This document shows, piece by piece, positions 1-6,864 of a stretch of DNA of 7,415 nucleotides; position 1 is the first letter of the stretch, and each line of letters starts with the position of its first letter. The position numbers and the translations under genes are program-made. Location: positions 1-7,415 of the forward strand of contig JBJOPY010000300.1 of NCBI GenBank assembly GCA_046050405.1. The letters are read 5' to 3'. The notes beneath the pieces were generated by a model. It was not told the DNA's origin and made no database searches. It worked only from the letters and a program-made list of their open reading frames with translations. The stretch comes from JADKCL01 sp046050405 (lineage in GTDB: Bacteria; Bacteroidota; Bacteroidia; J057; JADKCL01).

Positions 1-237
1 TGGGAACGTATGGGAAACATTGTAGGAGACATCGCCCCGTCCCACCGTAAGGGTGATGGTGCGCGAGCCACAACCCGAATAGGTATGGTAGGCTGTCTGT
101 CCCATGGCCACCGTGCCATCGCCAAAATCCCAACGGTAGTACTCGATTCCTGCCTTGGAGGTCGGTATGCCCCGCACGATGATCATCCTGTCGGGACAGG
201 GGCCCATGTGGATGCTGAAATCTGCACGTGGGGGCAG
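1..237 (-). other. PKD domain 3 of the giant protein (cut by window edge)
   Basis: Residues about 2140-2218 read RADFSIHMGPC, KAGIEYYRWDFGDGT (WDFGDG at 2175-2180), YHTYSGCGSRTITLTV (C at 2195) and YNVSHTF. WDFGDG, the HTY strand and the 'R-x-I-T-L-T-V' strand are textbook PKD features. Two Cys (C2153 and C2195) could form a disulfide. The domain is nearly complete at the edge, and further domains are likely beyond it. Confidence 0.9.
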
Positions 238-3200
238 GCAACCCCGCACCTCGATGCGGTGTACTTCCACATTGGTCCCGGTGATTGATGCATTGTTGTT
301 CTTGGACAGCACCTTCACGAAGTAGTTGCCGGGATCTGTGAAGCTGTAGGTGAAACTTTGGGTGGTGGCGTTGCATGGCCCGCTCTGGGACAGCAGCACC
401 CTGCCGCGTGCATTGGTCACTTCCCAGGTGCAGTTGTTTCCGGCGCAGTTGTTCAGGTAGTTCCTTGTAAACGTCACCGGCGTTGCCACATTCGTCAAAC
501 CATCGGGCGAATAGTCCAGGCATTTCACGGAAGGGCCGTTGATTCCCACCTGGCATACATTGCAGTTGATCACCTTCAGCGTGGAGCTGGTCTCCGTGGA
601 CTTCCCGTACCTGTCGGTGACCGTGAGCTTCATGGTATAGGTGCCGGGTGTGGAGAAGGAAAAGGTCGCTGTTCGATTGGGGGAGGAGACGTATTTGTCC
701 GGCTCAGGGCCGGTGATCTTCCATGCATAAGTGAAGGGGCCAAAATCCACGGGCGTGGCTGCGTTCGCAGTGAATGTACGATTCAAGGCTTGGTCAAGGC
801 AGGTTTCCCCGGTTCCCCCCGAGATCCCGACATTGGAGGGAGGGCATGTATTCACGCATTTATACACGGTAAGCCAACGAGTGGCATCCGATCCCACCAA
901 TGGTGTATGACGCATGTAAATATCGTATTGATAGAGGCCGTTTTCTGCGAAGATCGAACGGGTTCTGTCCCTGTATAGAACAAAGGATAGATCGTAGTTT
1001 CCCTGACCTCCTGGGCCGATTTTCACCTTGTTCCAAGACTGTTGAGGCCCCGGCCCCAGATACTTGACATCGATCCAATAGTCCAGTTTGTCCAGGTCGC
1101 TCTGGTTCCACTTGACCTGGTGCACAAGATCACCGCCACAATGATTCAAATATTCCTTGGGATCCCCAAGGAATGTAAGGAAGAACTTCCTTTTGGAATC
1201 GCCAAGGTAACGGAGGTCTTTCGTCCTTGGCTCCGGGAACACGCAATTTCCAGGGAAGGGGTTCATCACCCGGCCTTCACCAGTATTGGGAAAAGGAACA
1301 ATCTCCCCCAAATTTCCATTCAGGGATGTCTGGGTAACCAGATCGGAGGGCAATTTTGACAAGGCACCACCAGAACCCCCAGGTATGAAAATCGGTATCG
1401 TATCCCGCCGCACATTGCACCCGATCCACTTCTGCTGCGTGTAAGGCTTCACCGAGGCGCGCACGCTGTCCAGTTCCAGTGACAGGCTTCCGCCCGATAT
1501 GCGGTACCGCAGCTTCAGATTGGACAGCCGCAGGCCATCACTCCCACAGCTCCCATCGACCACGCAGGGATCCGTCGGGATCGACAACCCATCGTAGGGG
1601 CCATTCAACCGAATCGTCCCGGACCGATTGCCACCGCTGACGATTTGACTGTTCAGCGCCTGGTTCAGATCCGCAACGAAAGGATGCACTGGCGGAGCCT
1701 GCTGCCCTCCACCCCCTGCCACGAAGTAGCTGGGGGTTCCGTCTGCACTATGCGTCATCAGGCTCCCCATATTGGCAACCAATTGATTTTTGAACCCGCT
1801 CCGCAGGATGGAGGCCGAGGTCAGATCCGACCCAGGCATACAATGGCGTGCCTTCATCCCGGAGGGAAACAGGTACAAGCGGCCTTGGCCCGGGTCCACC
1901 TCATCCACATGGTACAGCAGCTCAGAGCTGCTGCAATTGTTGGGGGCCAGCTGGATCAGATCGCCCTCCGTGAATCTCCCCGCTTCTCCACAGGTGCCGC
2001 TGCCAGTGAATTCGATGTATTCCCTCCCGGAATCCACTCCATACTTCATCGGGCCAGATATCGTCAGCCCTTCGCTCCGGGATTTTCCCCCCAGGTTTTT
2101 GTAATTCCAGAATGCCCGGAATTCCTGACTGAGATAGGAACCTCTGAAGTCGTCGTAGGTCCGCACGATGAGCGGATCCCCGGTCTCCTTGTCGAACACC
2201 TCGAATTGGGAGGTCTGTGTCACCCCGTCCACCCGATTGATGGTGCGCTTCAGGATGGCGGGGAGACTCACGATCTTGGTGGTGACATGATGGCGGAGGA
2301 TGCGTTCATTGCGATAGACCCCGAGATCTTTCAGCGTTGGGATCAAGACTGGCAGTGGAACTCCGATCATTGTAATTGCAGCACCCGCCGAGAGATCCGC
2401 CTCCACATTCCCACCATTGGTGATGTCCTTGGTTTGGAGCATTTCGGACAGGATTTCCGTCTCCCTTCCCGGGTATCCCATCTCGATCTGCATTCGATCG
2501 TTCATGAGTTTCACTGCCTCCCCGGGTGCATAGTATTCCGAAACTTCCTCTGCGATGGGAGGCTGGCTCACGCCTCCTGCCCCATATTTCCGCACCCGCT
2601 TTTTCTGCCCGTCCATTTCATTTTGGATGAACACATAGCCCTGTGCCAGGAAGGGCGCCTCCCTGGTATAGCTTGCGCCAAATCCCCCTCCCCCCAAGCT
2701 CAAGCCCAGAGGCACATTCATGAATTGATCCACGCCCGTGGCCAGGAATCGAAACGGATAATCCCGGCTGGTATAGAATTCATGCACCTCCATCCCCGTC
2801 GTCGTCTTGCCTTGATGGATGTTGGACACCGCCACCGTGGAATAAGTCACTCCGGGCCCAGCCATGGCATACTCCCCGATCGGCCCAGTCTGCCCATACA
2901 TGTCCCTCCCATAGAGGATCGCCTCCAGCTTTCCCTGCTCGGACTTGTCGATGGGCTGCACGAGGGGATTTTCCATGCGCCCGGTACCAGGCTCATTTCC
3001 TGCAACCCCGCTGCTGATCAGCTTTCCATGTTCCTCTTTGAGATAATGGTACTCCTGGCCATAGAGCACCGGGGCATTGTCCGCAGGATGGATTCCCGCG
3101 TCGTACATGAGCAGGCGCTTCACGCGCAGCGGCCCGCCTTTTTTGGCGTTCGGTGCCTCCAGCCGCACATACGACATGGCCGGGGACATCCTTTGGCAGG

Positions 3201-6200
3201 GTGTCACGTCCGCCAGCGATTGGATCAGGGTGATCAGTGCCCGGATCCTGCTCTCATTGCTTCCCTGACTCAGGGCATTGCTGGTCCCCGTGAGCAATCC
3301 GCGGCGGTTCGTATTGTAGAAATCCCTGCATACCTTCTTCGGTATCTCGCGCTTGCTGAACTTGGATTCATATTGGATGCTCCGGAAGTTCGGCAGGCCA
3401 TTGCTTTCCTTGAAGACGAAATAGATGCCGCTCCCGTCCCATCCATACCCCGCGATGCGTGCAAATCCCTCCACCGATTCCGACTTCCCATCCCCGGGAT
3501 TCGGGAGGTCGTCCCCGATCAGGGCGTACAGGAAGTTGAAATACAACCGTTCCTTGTTATCCCGCATGGGCCGGAACAGCGCATCCGCCAAGGCCTGACT
3601 GGGGGAAGACGTGATCCCGGCCTTTGCAAGGTCGAGGTAGTAGCGGTTGTTGGTCTCATCACGCGCATCCGTGGCAGCCGAGAGGGGTACCATCACCATG
3701 GCCGGGCGATCCTGCACATAAGCATAGTCCCCCTGCTCGTACTGGACATGCACCTCGCCGCCGGTAGGCAGCTGGATGCGCTTGAGTTGCCACGCCGCCG
3801 GGTCAAACCCCGTCCCACCCGGCTGCTGGTCCACATAAGGATACAGCGGCGCAAGGCCCCCCAGGTGACCCTTCAACTGGACATAATTGCGATAGTTTCC
3901 CCAGCGATCCGTGTCTGCTGCCTTGTAGCCAGGGTTTTGGTTCCCGACCTGTGCGCCATAGTTCTGAAAAGATGTATAGGGAGCGGGATAGGGCATCGTA
4001 GGGTAGGCATAACTGAATTGGTAGGGGCTGATTTTCTCGGTGAGGGTACCCCCGTATTCAAACCATACCTTCTTCAGCGTGAGCTTTCCCCCTTGGTTGG
4101 GAAATCCATCTGCATCTGGTTGCTGGGTGTTGTTGGGGATTCCGGGACATAACGAGTAGTCGTAGGCGAAGCGCACACTCTTGATGGGCAGTTTTCCTGG
4201 GCTTGGCACGTAGATCCCTGTACTTCCGTCCTTTTCTTGGCAGTCGGACAGGGGATACAGGTCGATCCGGGTCAGCTTCTTGGCCTTGATGATTTTTGCA
4301 CCACTGCTGCTGCCTTTCAGGTAATCCTCAAAGGAGGATGAATCCTGCAACTGCGCACTCCCCCCATCCTCGCGATCGGTGAAACGAAATATGGCCACAT
4401 GCGTTTTCGAGGAAATGGATTGGAGCATATACACCTCCTTGGCCCCCGCGCTGTAGCTGACCATGTCATCCTTGTTAGTACTCAGCGAACCATACTCAAA
4501 GTTTGCATCCTTGTAGGGTGTGCGGTAGATGTACCAGTCTGAATTCCCCCCCGCGACACGCTGGTAATTGAACCGGGTGTAGGAGCCGAAATCGTCCGGG
4601 GTCAAGCCATCATTTTCCCGATCCACATAGCCAGGGCCTGTGATTCCTGTGAGCAGATGGGTTCCCGCATAGGGTGCATCGGAGGTATAGCCAGTCACCG
4701 TCTCCGCCTTGGCATGTATTGACGAGCTTGTAATTTTTGCGAACTTGTAGTTGGCAGTGTCTATCTCCACATTTCGACCATTCCCCTTCACGTTCACGCT
4801 GTAATTGAGGTTCTTCTCCTTTCTCACGAAGGAAGGCAACCCATACACGTATTGCATGCCCTCGCCATTGGTGATCCGATACTCCCCAATGCAATCCTTG
4901 AAACCTCCTTCATTATAGAACTGATAACTGTACGCAGCAGCCTGCCCCCTCTCATCGAGGATGTACAGCTTCTTCTGCGCCGACAGGTATCGATGGGAAT
5001 TCGACATTTTCTCCAAATCCCGCACATAGGAATATCCAATGTACGAACTCCTGCTGGTTGCTTCACGATCATCCACCTTCTGGGCCAGATTGGACAGCCT
5101 CGGACGGGCGACCAGACCATTCTGCTCCAACCGGGCACCTTTCGGCAAGTCGTCCAGATTCAGTCCTTTGTTATAGCTCTTGTCATGGGTGAACCGAAAG
5201 TAAAACTGCTCATCCGAATTCGGAAAATCGCTCAGCGGCCGGAATCGATAGTCCTTGGCATCACCTTCCAGTTGCTCGTCCCAGTTCCCAATGCTCAGGT
5301 GCGTATAGTCCCCGCCCAAGTTTCCGCCCACTGTGTACACCAGATTGGCCACAAACGGCGGCAGCGTCACGACCGACGCCAGATTCACGTCCACCCCTTC
5401 TTTCACCGAGACATTGTGGCTCTCCACGTAATTTTTGCGGTAGTGGCCCGCCTCGTTTCGGTGGGCACGAAATGATCCCGACATTCCCTCGCCAGTCACC
5501 ACATAGACATCATTGTTGGGGAAGGGCACGGAAAGGTACTTGTCCCGCTTCTCGAAGGCCTTTTCATTTTCGGAGTAATAATCCATCATGGCCTCAGGAT
5601 CATCCAGTGCCTTCTCCGAATGCAGGTAGCCATAGACCCTCCTGGTCGAAGCCTCGGGGTAGTTCTGGAGCACGAAGCTCCCACTCACCTTGCTTTCAGG
5701 GTCGATTGGAATGGGAAGGACATTGATGCCCAGTTCCACCTTCATTCCAAATGCAGCGCCGATATAGCTTGAAAGGGTCGTGGGATAAGAACTTGGCGGC
5801 AAGGGTGAAATCGAATAACTTCCGCTGGATGACACCCCAACGCCTCCGGACGAAAACCCCACCTGTGGCTTGCTCGAAACATTTCGTGAACCGAGGAAGT
5901 TTTCCAATGCCTTCGTCTGAGGTCGACTCTTTTTCGTGACAGCAGCCTTGTGGGTATGAATTGCAGATATCACCTTCGGAACCAACTTATCCTTGGCTGT
6001 TGGGCTCGTCTTGGGGTCATCGCCAGATGTCCTTCCAGCTACTTCAGCTGCAAGTGCCCCCGGGTCAATTCTCGGGCTGAAGCCATACTTTCCTCCTGAA
6101 TAGTCGAAACTCAAGGAAACAAACCCCCCAAGCCCGGACAAATCTCCCGATACACCCGTCGTGACGCCCTTGTAGTTGTTGAATGCCACCCTCCCCTCAG

Positions 6201-6654
6201 CCTCCGCCTCCAATAACCGTTCACTCCCGAAAAACTCAGCCCCAATCCCCAGCGCAGCTGTCAAGGTCCAGTTACTCGGCATTCTGGAATAGTAGGTCAC
6301 AGGTGTATTGTGGTAGGTGTCCGGAAACCCTCGCTTGGTCAAGGAGATGCTCCCCGGCGACAGGTTCCAACCCAAGCCCACCCATGAAGCCATCGCCTCA
6401 GGGTTCACCGAGCCTGAGTTGTATGACAGATTGATAGGATATCCGCCAGGAACCTCCATCAACGGGAGGTTGTAGGTGAAGCTCCCGTCCGATAGGTTCA
6501 CCATGTTGGTGGTCGCGTAAGGGGTGAAACCCGTGTATTCCGGCATGGTATCATGCCCAGTGACAGGATAGGCAACCATCGGCCACATCTGCAACAGCAT
6601 CACCACCATGCAAAACCAAGAAATGGGTGACAAACATTTCCTAACCAGTCGCAT
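1..6654 (-). CDS. Giant secreted Rhs/SpvB-like surface protein with C-terminal PKD domains (3' end outside window)
   Basis: The frame is open for 2218 codons without a stop and runs off the window. The start at 6654 is the first ATG after in-frame stops (TGA at 6727-6729), and it opens a signal peptide. Visible order: signal (residues 1-28); Rhs/SpvB-like opening (40-112) with VNLSDGSFTYNLPL and SWVGLGWNLSPG; charged linker (205-296); VVTGEGMSGSFR near 385-395; GKLTLKKVWFEY (856-867) and DRWGNY (916-921); GGEVHVQYEQGDYA (965-978); HEFYTSRD (1291-1298); YDDF (1500-1503); LRSGFKNQL (1617-1625); three PKD-type domains (about 1940-2218). These landmarks match, from memory, very large uncharacterised Bacteroidota proteins. 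The role is unknown; an exported, beta-rich cell-surface or released protein is inferred. No YD repeats, Rhs core or catalytic motif is visible. A type IX sorting domain may lie past the edge. The call of a single gene is very secure; the function is not. Confidence 0.93.
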   Translation of the reverse strand, partial: MRLVRKCLSPISWFCMVVMLLQMWPMVAYPVTGHDTMPEYTGFTPYATTNMVNLSDGSFTYNLPLMEVPGGYPINLSYNSGSVNPEAMASWVGLGWNLSPGSISLTKRGFPDTYHNTPVTYYSRMPSNWTLTAALGIGAEFFGSERLLEAEAEGRVAFNNYKGVTTGVSGDLSGLGGFVSLSFDYSGGKYGFSPRIDPGALAAEVAGRTSGDDPKTSPTAKDKLVPKVISAIHTHKAAVTKKSRPQTKALENFLGSRNVSSKPQVGFSSGGVGVSSSGSYSISPLPPSSYPTTLSSYIGAAFGMKVELGINVLPIPIDPESKVSGSFVLQNYPEASTRRVYGYLHSEKALDDPEAMMDYYSENEKAFEKRDKYLSVPFPNNDVYVVTGEGMSGSFRAHRNEAGHYRKNYVESHNVSVKEGVDVNLASVVTLPPFVANLVYTVGGNLGGDYTHLSIGNWDEQLEGDAKDYRFRPLSDFPNSDEQFYFRFTHDKSYNKGLNLDDLPKGARLEQNGLVARPRLSNLAQKVDDREATSRSSYIGYSYVRDLEKMSNSHRYLSAQKKLYILDERGQAAAYSYQFYNEGGFKDCIGEYRITNGEGMQYVYGLPSFVRKEKNLNYSVNVKGNGRNVEIDTANYKFAKITSSSIHAKAETVTGYTSDAPYAGTHLLTGITGPGYVDRENDGLTPDDFGSYTRFNYQRVAGGNSDWYIYRTPYKDANFEYGSLSTNKDDMVSYSAGAKEVYMLQSISSKTHVAIFRFTDREDGGSAQLQDSSSFEDYLKGSSSGAKIIKAKKLTRIDLYPLSDCQEKDGSTGIYVPSPGKLPIKSVRFAYDYSLCPGIPNNTQQPDADGFPNQGGKLTLKKVWFEYGGTLTEKISPYQFSYAYPTMPYPAPYTSFQNYGAQVGNQNPGYKAADTDRWGNYRNYVQLKGHLGGLAPLYPYVDQQPGGTGFDPAAWQLKRIQLPTGGEVHVQYEQGDYAYVQDRPAMVMVPLSAATDARDETNNRYYLDLAKAGITSSPSQALADALFRPMRDNKERLYFNFLYALIGDDLPNPGDGKSESVEGFARIAGYGWDGSGIYFVFKESNGLPNFRSIQYESKFSKREIPKKVCRDFYNTNRRGLLTGTSNALSQGSNESRIRALITLIQSLADVTPCQRMSPAMSYVRLEAPNAKKGGPLRVKRLLMYDAGIHPADNAPVLYGQEYHYLKEEHGKLISSGVAGNEPGTGRMENPLVQPIDKSEQGKLEAILYGRDMYGQTGPIGEYAMAGPGVTYSTVAVSNIHQGKTTTGMEVHEFYTSRDYPFRFLATGVDQFMNVPLGLSLGGGGFGASYTREAPFLAQGYVFIQNEMDGQKKRVRKYGAGGVSQPPIAEEVSEYYAPGEAVKLMNDRMQIEMGYPGRETEILSEMLQTKDITNGGNVEADLSAGAAITMIGVPLPVLIPTLKDLGVYRNERILRHHVTTKIVSLPAILKRTINRVDGVTQTSQFEVFDKETGDPLIVRTYDDFRGSYLSQEFRAFWNYKNLGGKSRSEGLTISGPMKYGVDSGREYIEFTGSGTCGEAGRFTEGDLIQLAPNNCSSSELLYHVDEVDPGQGRLYLFPSGMKARHCMPGSDLTSASILRSGFKNQLVANMGSLMTHSADGTPSYFVAGGGGQQAPPVHPFVADLNQALNSQIVSGGNRSGTIRLNGPYDGLSIPTDPCVVDGSCGSDGLRLSNLKLRYRISGGSLSLELDSVRASVKPYTQQKWIGCNVRRDTIPIFIPGGSGGALSKLPSDLVTQTSLNGNLGEIVPFPNTGEGRVMNPFPGNCVFPEPRTKDLRYLGDSKRKFFLTFLGDPKEYLNHCGGDLVHQVKWNQSDLDKLDYWIDVKYLGPGPQQSWNKVKIGPGGQGNYDLSFVLYRDRTRSIFAENGLYQYDIYMRHTPLVGSDATRWLTVYKCVNTCPPSNVGISGGTGETCLDQALNRTFTANAATPVDFGPFTYAWKITGPEPDKYVSSPNRTATFSFSTPGTYTMKLTVTDRYGKSTETSSTLKVINCNVCQVGINGPSVKCLDYSPDGLTNVATPVTFTRNYLNNCAGNNCTWEVTNARGRVLLSQSGPCNATTQSFTYSFTDPGNYFVKVLSKNNNASITGTNVEVHRIEVRGCLPPRADFSIHMGPCPDRMIIVRGIPTSKAGIEYYRWDFGDGTVAMGQTAYHTYSGCGSRTITLTVGRGDVSYNVSHTFP
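241..552 (-). other. Divergent PKD-like domain 2 of the giant protein
   Basis: Residues about 2035-2138 follow NCNVC (2030-2034). They contain TPVTFTRNYLNNCAGNNC, then TWEVTNARGRVLL, a Cys-containing loop (GPCNATT) and FTYSFTDPGNYFVKVLSKN. The 'F-x-x-PGNY-F-V-x-V' strand marks it as PKD-like, but the WDFGDG motif is absent and extra cysteines are present, so it is a divergent member or another Ig-like type. Confidence 0.55.
565..837 (-). other. PKD-type domain 1 of the giant protein
   Basis: Residues about 1940-2030 follow the Cys pair CVNTC (1933-1937). They include NRTFTANAATPVDF, then FTYAWKITGPEPDK (W at 1978), TATFSFSTPGTYTMKLTV and TDRYGKS (D at 2014). The central Trp strand and the 'F-x-x-PGTYT-hydrophobic-x-V-x-D' strand fit the PKD/immunoglobulin-like fold. 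PKD domains are common extracellular beta-sandwich spacers or carbohydrate/protein binders in Bacteroidota. Confidence 0.75.
1152..1192. repeat. Two adjacent perfect inverted repeats inside the giant gene
   Basis: ATTCCTTGGG (1152-1161) and CCCAAGGAAT (1165-1174) form a perfect 10-bp hairpin with a 3-base loop. Two bases further on, AAGGAAG (1177-1183) and CTTCCTT (1186-1192) form a 7-bp hairpin with a 2-base loop. Both lie in coding sequence for LGDSKRKFFLTFLGDPKEY, where LGDSK and LGDPK repeat. The repeats are certain; any role is not. Confidence 0.85.
1780..2469 (-). other. Conserved late module (YDDF to LRSGFKNQ) of the giant protein
   Basis: Residues about 1396-1625 begin at GRETEILSEML, pass through ITMIGVPLPVLIPTLKDLG and KIVSLPAILKRTINRVDG, and reach EVFDKETGDPLIVRTYDDF (to 1503) and FRAFWNY (to about 1518). 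A Cys-containing stretch follows (C1555, C1574), ending in SASILRSGFKNQLVANMGS. 'Family-member' proteins have a matching 'ETG-x-VLLTRT-x-(N/Y)-x-(F/Y)-D' strand and an 'I-(I/L)-RSG-(R/F)-(R/K)-N-Q' strand in this order. The later part is unusually Cys-rich compared with the N-terminal half. Confidence 0.6.
2575..2862 (-). other. Conserved core module (YSTVAVSNIH / HEFYTSRD) of the giant protein
   Basis: Residues about 1265-1360 contain VTYSTVAVSNIH, HEFYTSRDYPFRF (from 1291), FLAQGYVFIQNEMDGQKKR (NEMDG at 1345-1349) and KYGAGG. The run 'Y-S-x-V-x-V-x-x-(I/L)-H ... (T/H)EFYT-(A/S)-(K/R)-D' recurs in the same Bacteroidota family, so this part supports the family call independently of the N-terminus. 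Confidence 0.65.
3700..4107 (-). other. Conserved core module (DRWG / GGEVHVQYE) of the giant protein
   Basis: Residues about 850-985 carry GKLTLKKVWFEYGG (856-869), a Tyr/Pro-rich stretch, DRWGNY (916-921), then IQLPTGGEVHVQYEQGDYA (960-978) and VQDRPAM. I recognise this order from large Bacteroidota proteins with the Rhs-like opening, where an x-DRWGxY motif precedes an 'LPSGG-x-hydrophobic-YE' strand pair. No biochemical role is known to me. Confidence 0.65.
5767..6042 (-). other. Charged, Ser-rich linker in the giant protein
   Basis: Residues about 205-296 have low sequence complexity. A Lys/Thr-rich part (DPKTSPTAKDK, then HKAAVTKKSRPQTK) is followed by a Gly/Ser/Pro-rich part (GFSSGGVGVSSSGSYS, PLPPSSYP). 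The next segment returns to alternating hydrophobic beta pattern (AAFGMKVELGINVLPIP). It looks like an unstructured spacer separating the opening module from the rest, though a protease-sensitive site cannot be excluded. Confidence 0.5.
6319..6537 (-). other. Rhs/SpvB-like N-terminal opening module
   Basis: Residues about 40-112 read PEYTGF, then VNLSDGSFTYNLPL (52-65), YPINLSYNSG (72-81), SWVGLGWNLSPG (90-101) and RGFPD (108-112). The combination of a polar beta segment, 'SYNSG' and 'GLGWNLSPG' is the signature of the start of SpvB/TcB and Rhs-type shells and of their large Bacteroidota relatives. In those families it begins a beta-rich scaffold; here the equivalent role is inferred. Confidence 0.75.
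6571..6654 (-). other. Signal peptide of the giant protein
   Basis: Residues 1-28 start with a basic n-region (R2, R5, K6), then a hydrophobic stretch from about I11 to M26 containing FCMVVMLLQMW, and end in MVA before YPV. This looks like a Sec signal with cleavage near A28. There is no lipobox Cys at the end of the hydrophobic core, so an ordinary (type I) signal is more likely than a lipoprotein. M16 and M19 are weaker alternative starts because they would remove the basic n-region. Confidence 0.8.
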
Positions 6655-6760
6655 ATCTATATCTTTAACGAGTTCATCCGAATGAAGGCCAGGCAAACAC
6701 TTTTGTTGAATCGTGCTGTAAATTATTCATTTATTTCAAATGATGCAACACTTCATGTAG

Positions 6761-6789
6761 AAAAAAACGTGGACTTGAACCGCCCTCAA
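6761..6789 (-). other. tRNA T-arm-like segment, possibly a relic
   Basis: On the minus strand this reads GAGGGCGGTTCAAGTCC followed by ACG and a run of seven T. GGTTCAAGTCC (6771-6781) matches the conserved T-loop side of tRNAs, but the sequence after it does not restore the 5-bp stem, and no D-arm or anticodon arm is visible upstream. It is therefore not an intact tRNA. It may be a relic of a tRNA 3' end or of the tRNA-tail-like ends seen beside small GIY-YIG nuclease genes in this phylum, or chance. Confidence 0.25.
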
Positions 6790-6847
6790 CCAATCGCTGA
6801 CAACATGCATAACAAAATTGCTCACCGGGAACTTCACCGGTAAGTAA

Positions 6848-6864
6848 TTGACACAATGTGTCAA
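6848..6864. repeat. Perfect 17-bp palindrome, possible operator
   Basis: TTGACACAATGTGTCAA has 8-base arms around a single central A. It lies 184 bases upstream of the giant gene's start, and a further TTGACA occurs at 6879-6884 on the plus strand. The size and symmetry fit a binding site for a dimeric repressor or activator. That is inference: no regulator gene is in the window and no known consensus is matched. Confidence 0.4.

Noticed and set aside
1645..4152. 835-codon plus-strand open frame as a real gene
   Set aside because: It is an exact codon-aligned antisense of the giant gene, whose translation shows recognisable family motifs throughout. The plus-strand product has no recognisable domain, has biased His/Pro/Arg composition and no signal.
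4852..5475. 207-codon plus-strand open frame as a gene
   Set aside because: It has the same codon-aligned antisense phase as the other shadow frames, and the opposite strand encodes the giant protein here without a break.
6655..6740. Bacteroidota -7/-33 promoter for the giant gene
   Set aside because: ATTTG, TAATTTAC and GTGTTTG occur, but no pair has both the TAnnTTTG match and about 19-base spacing.
6761..6860. Intact tRNA gene on the minus strand
   Set aside because: Only the T-loop side matches. The T-stem does not close, and no acceptor, D or anticodon arm can be drawn upstream.
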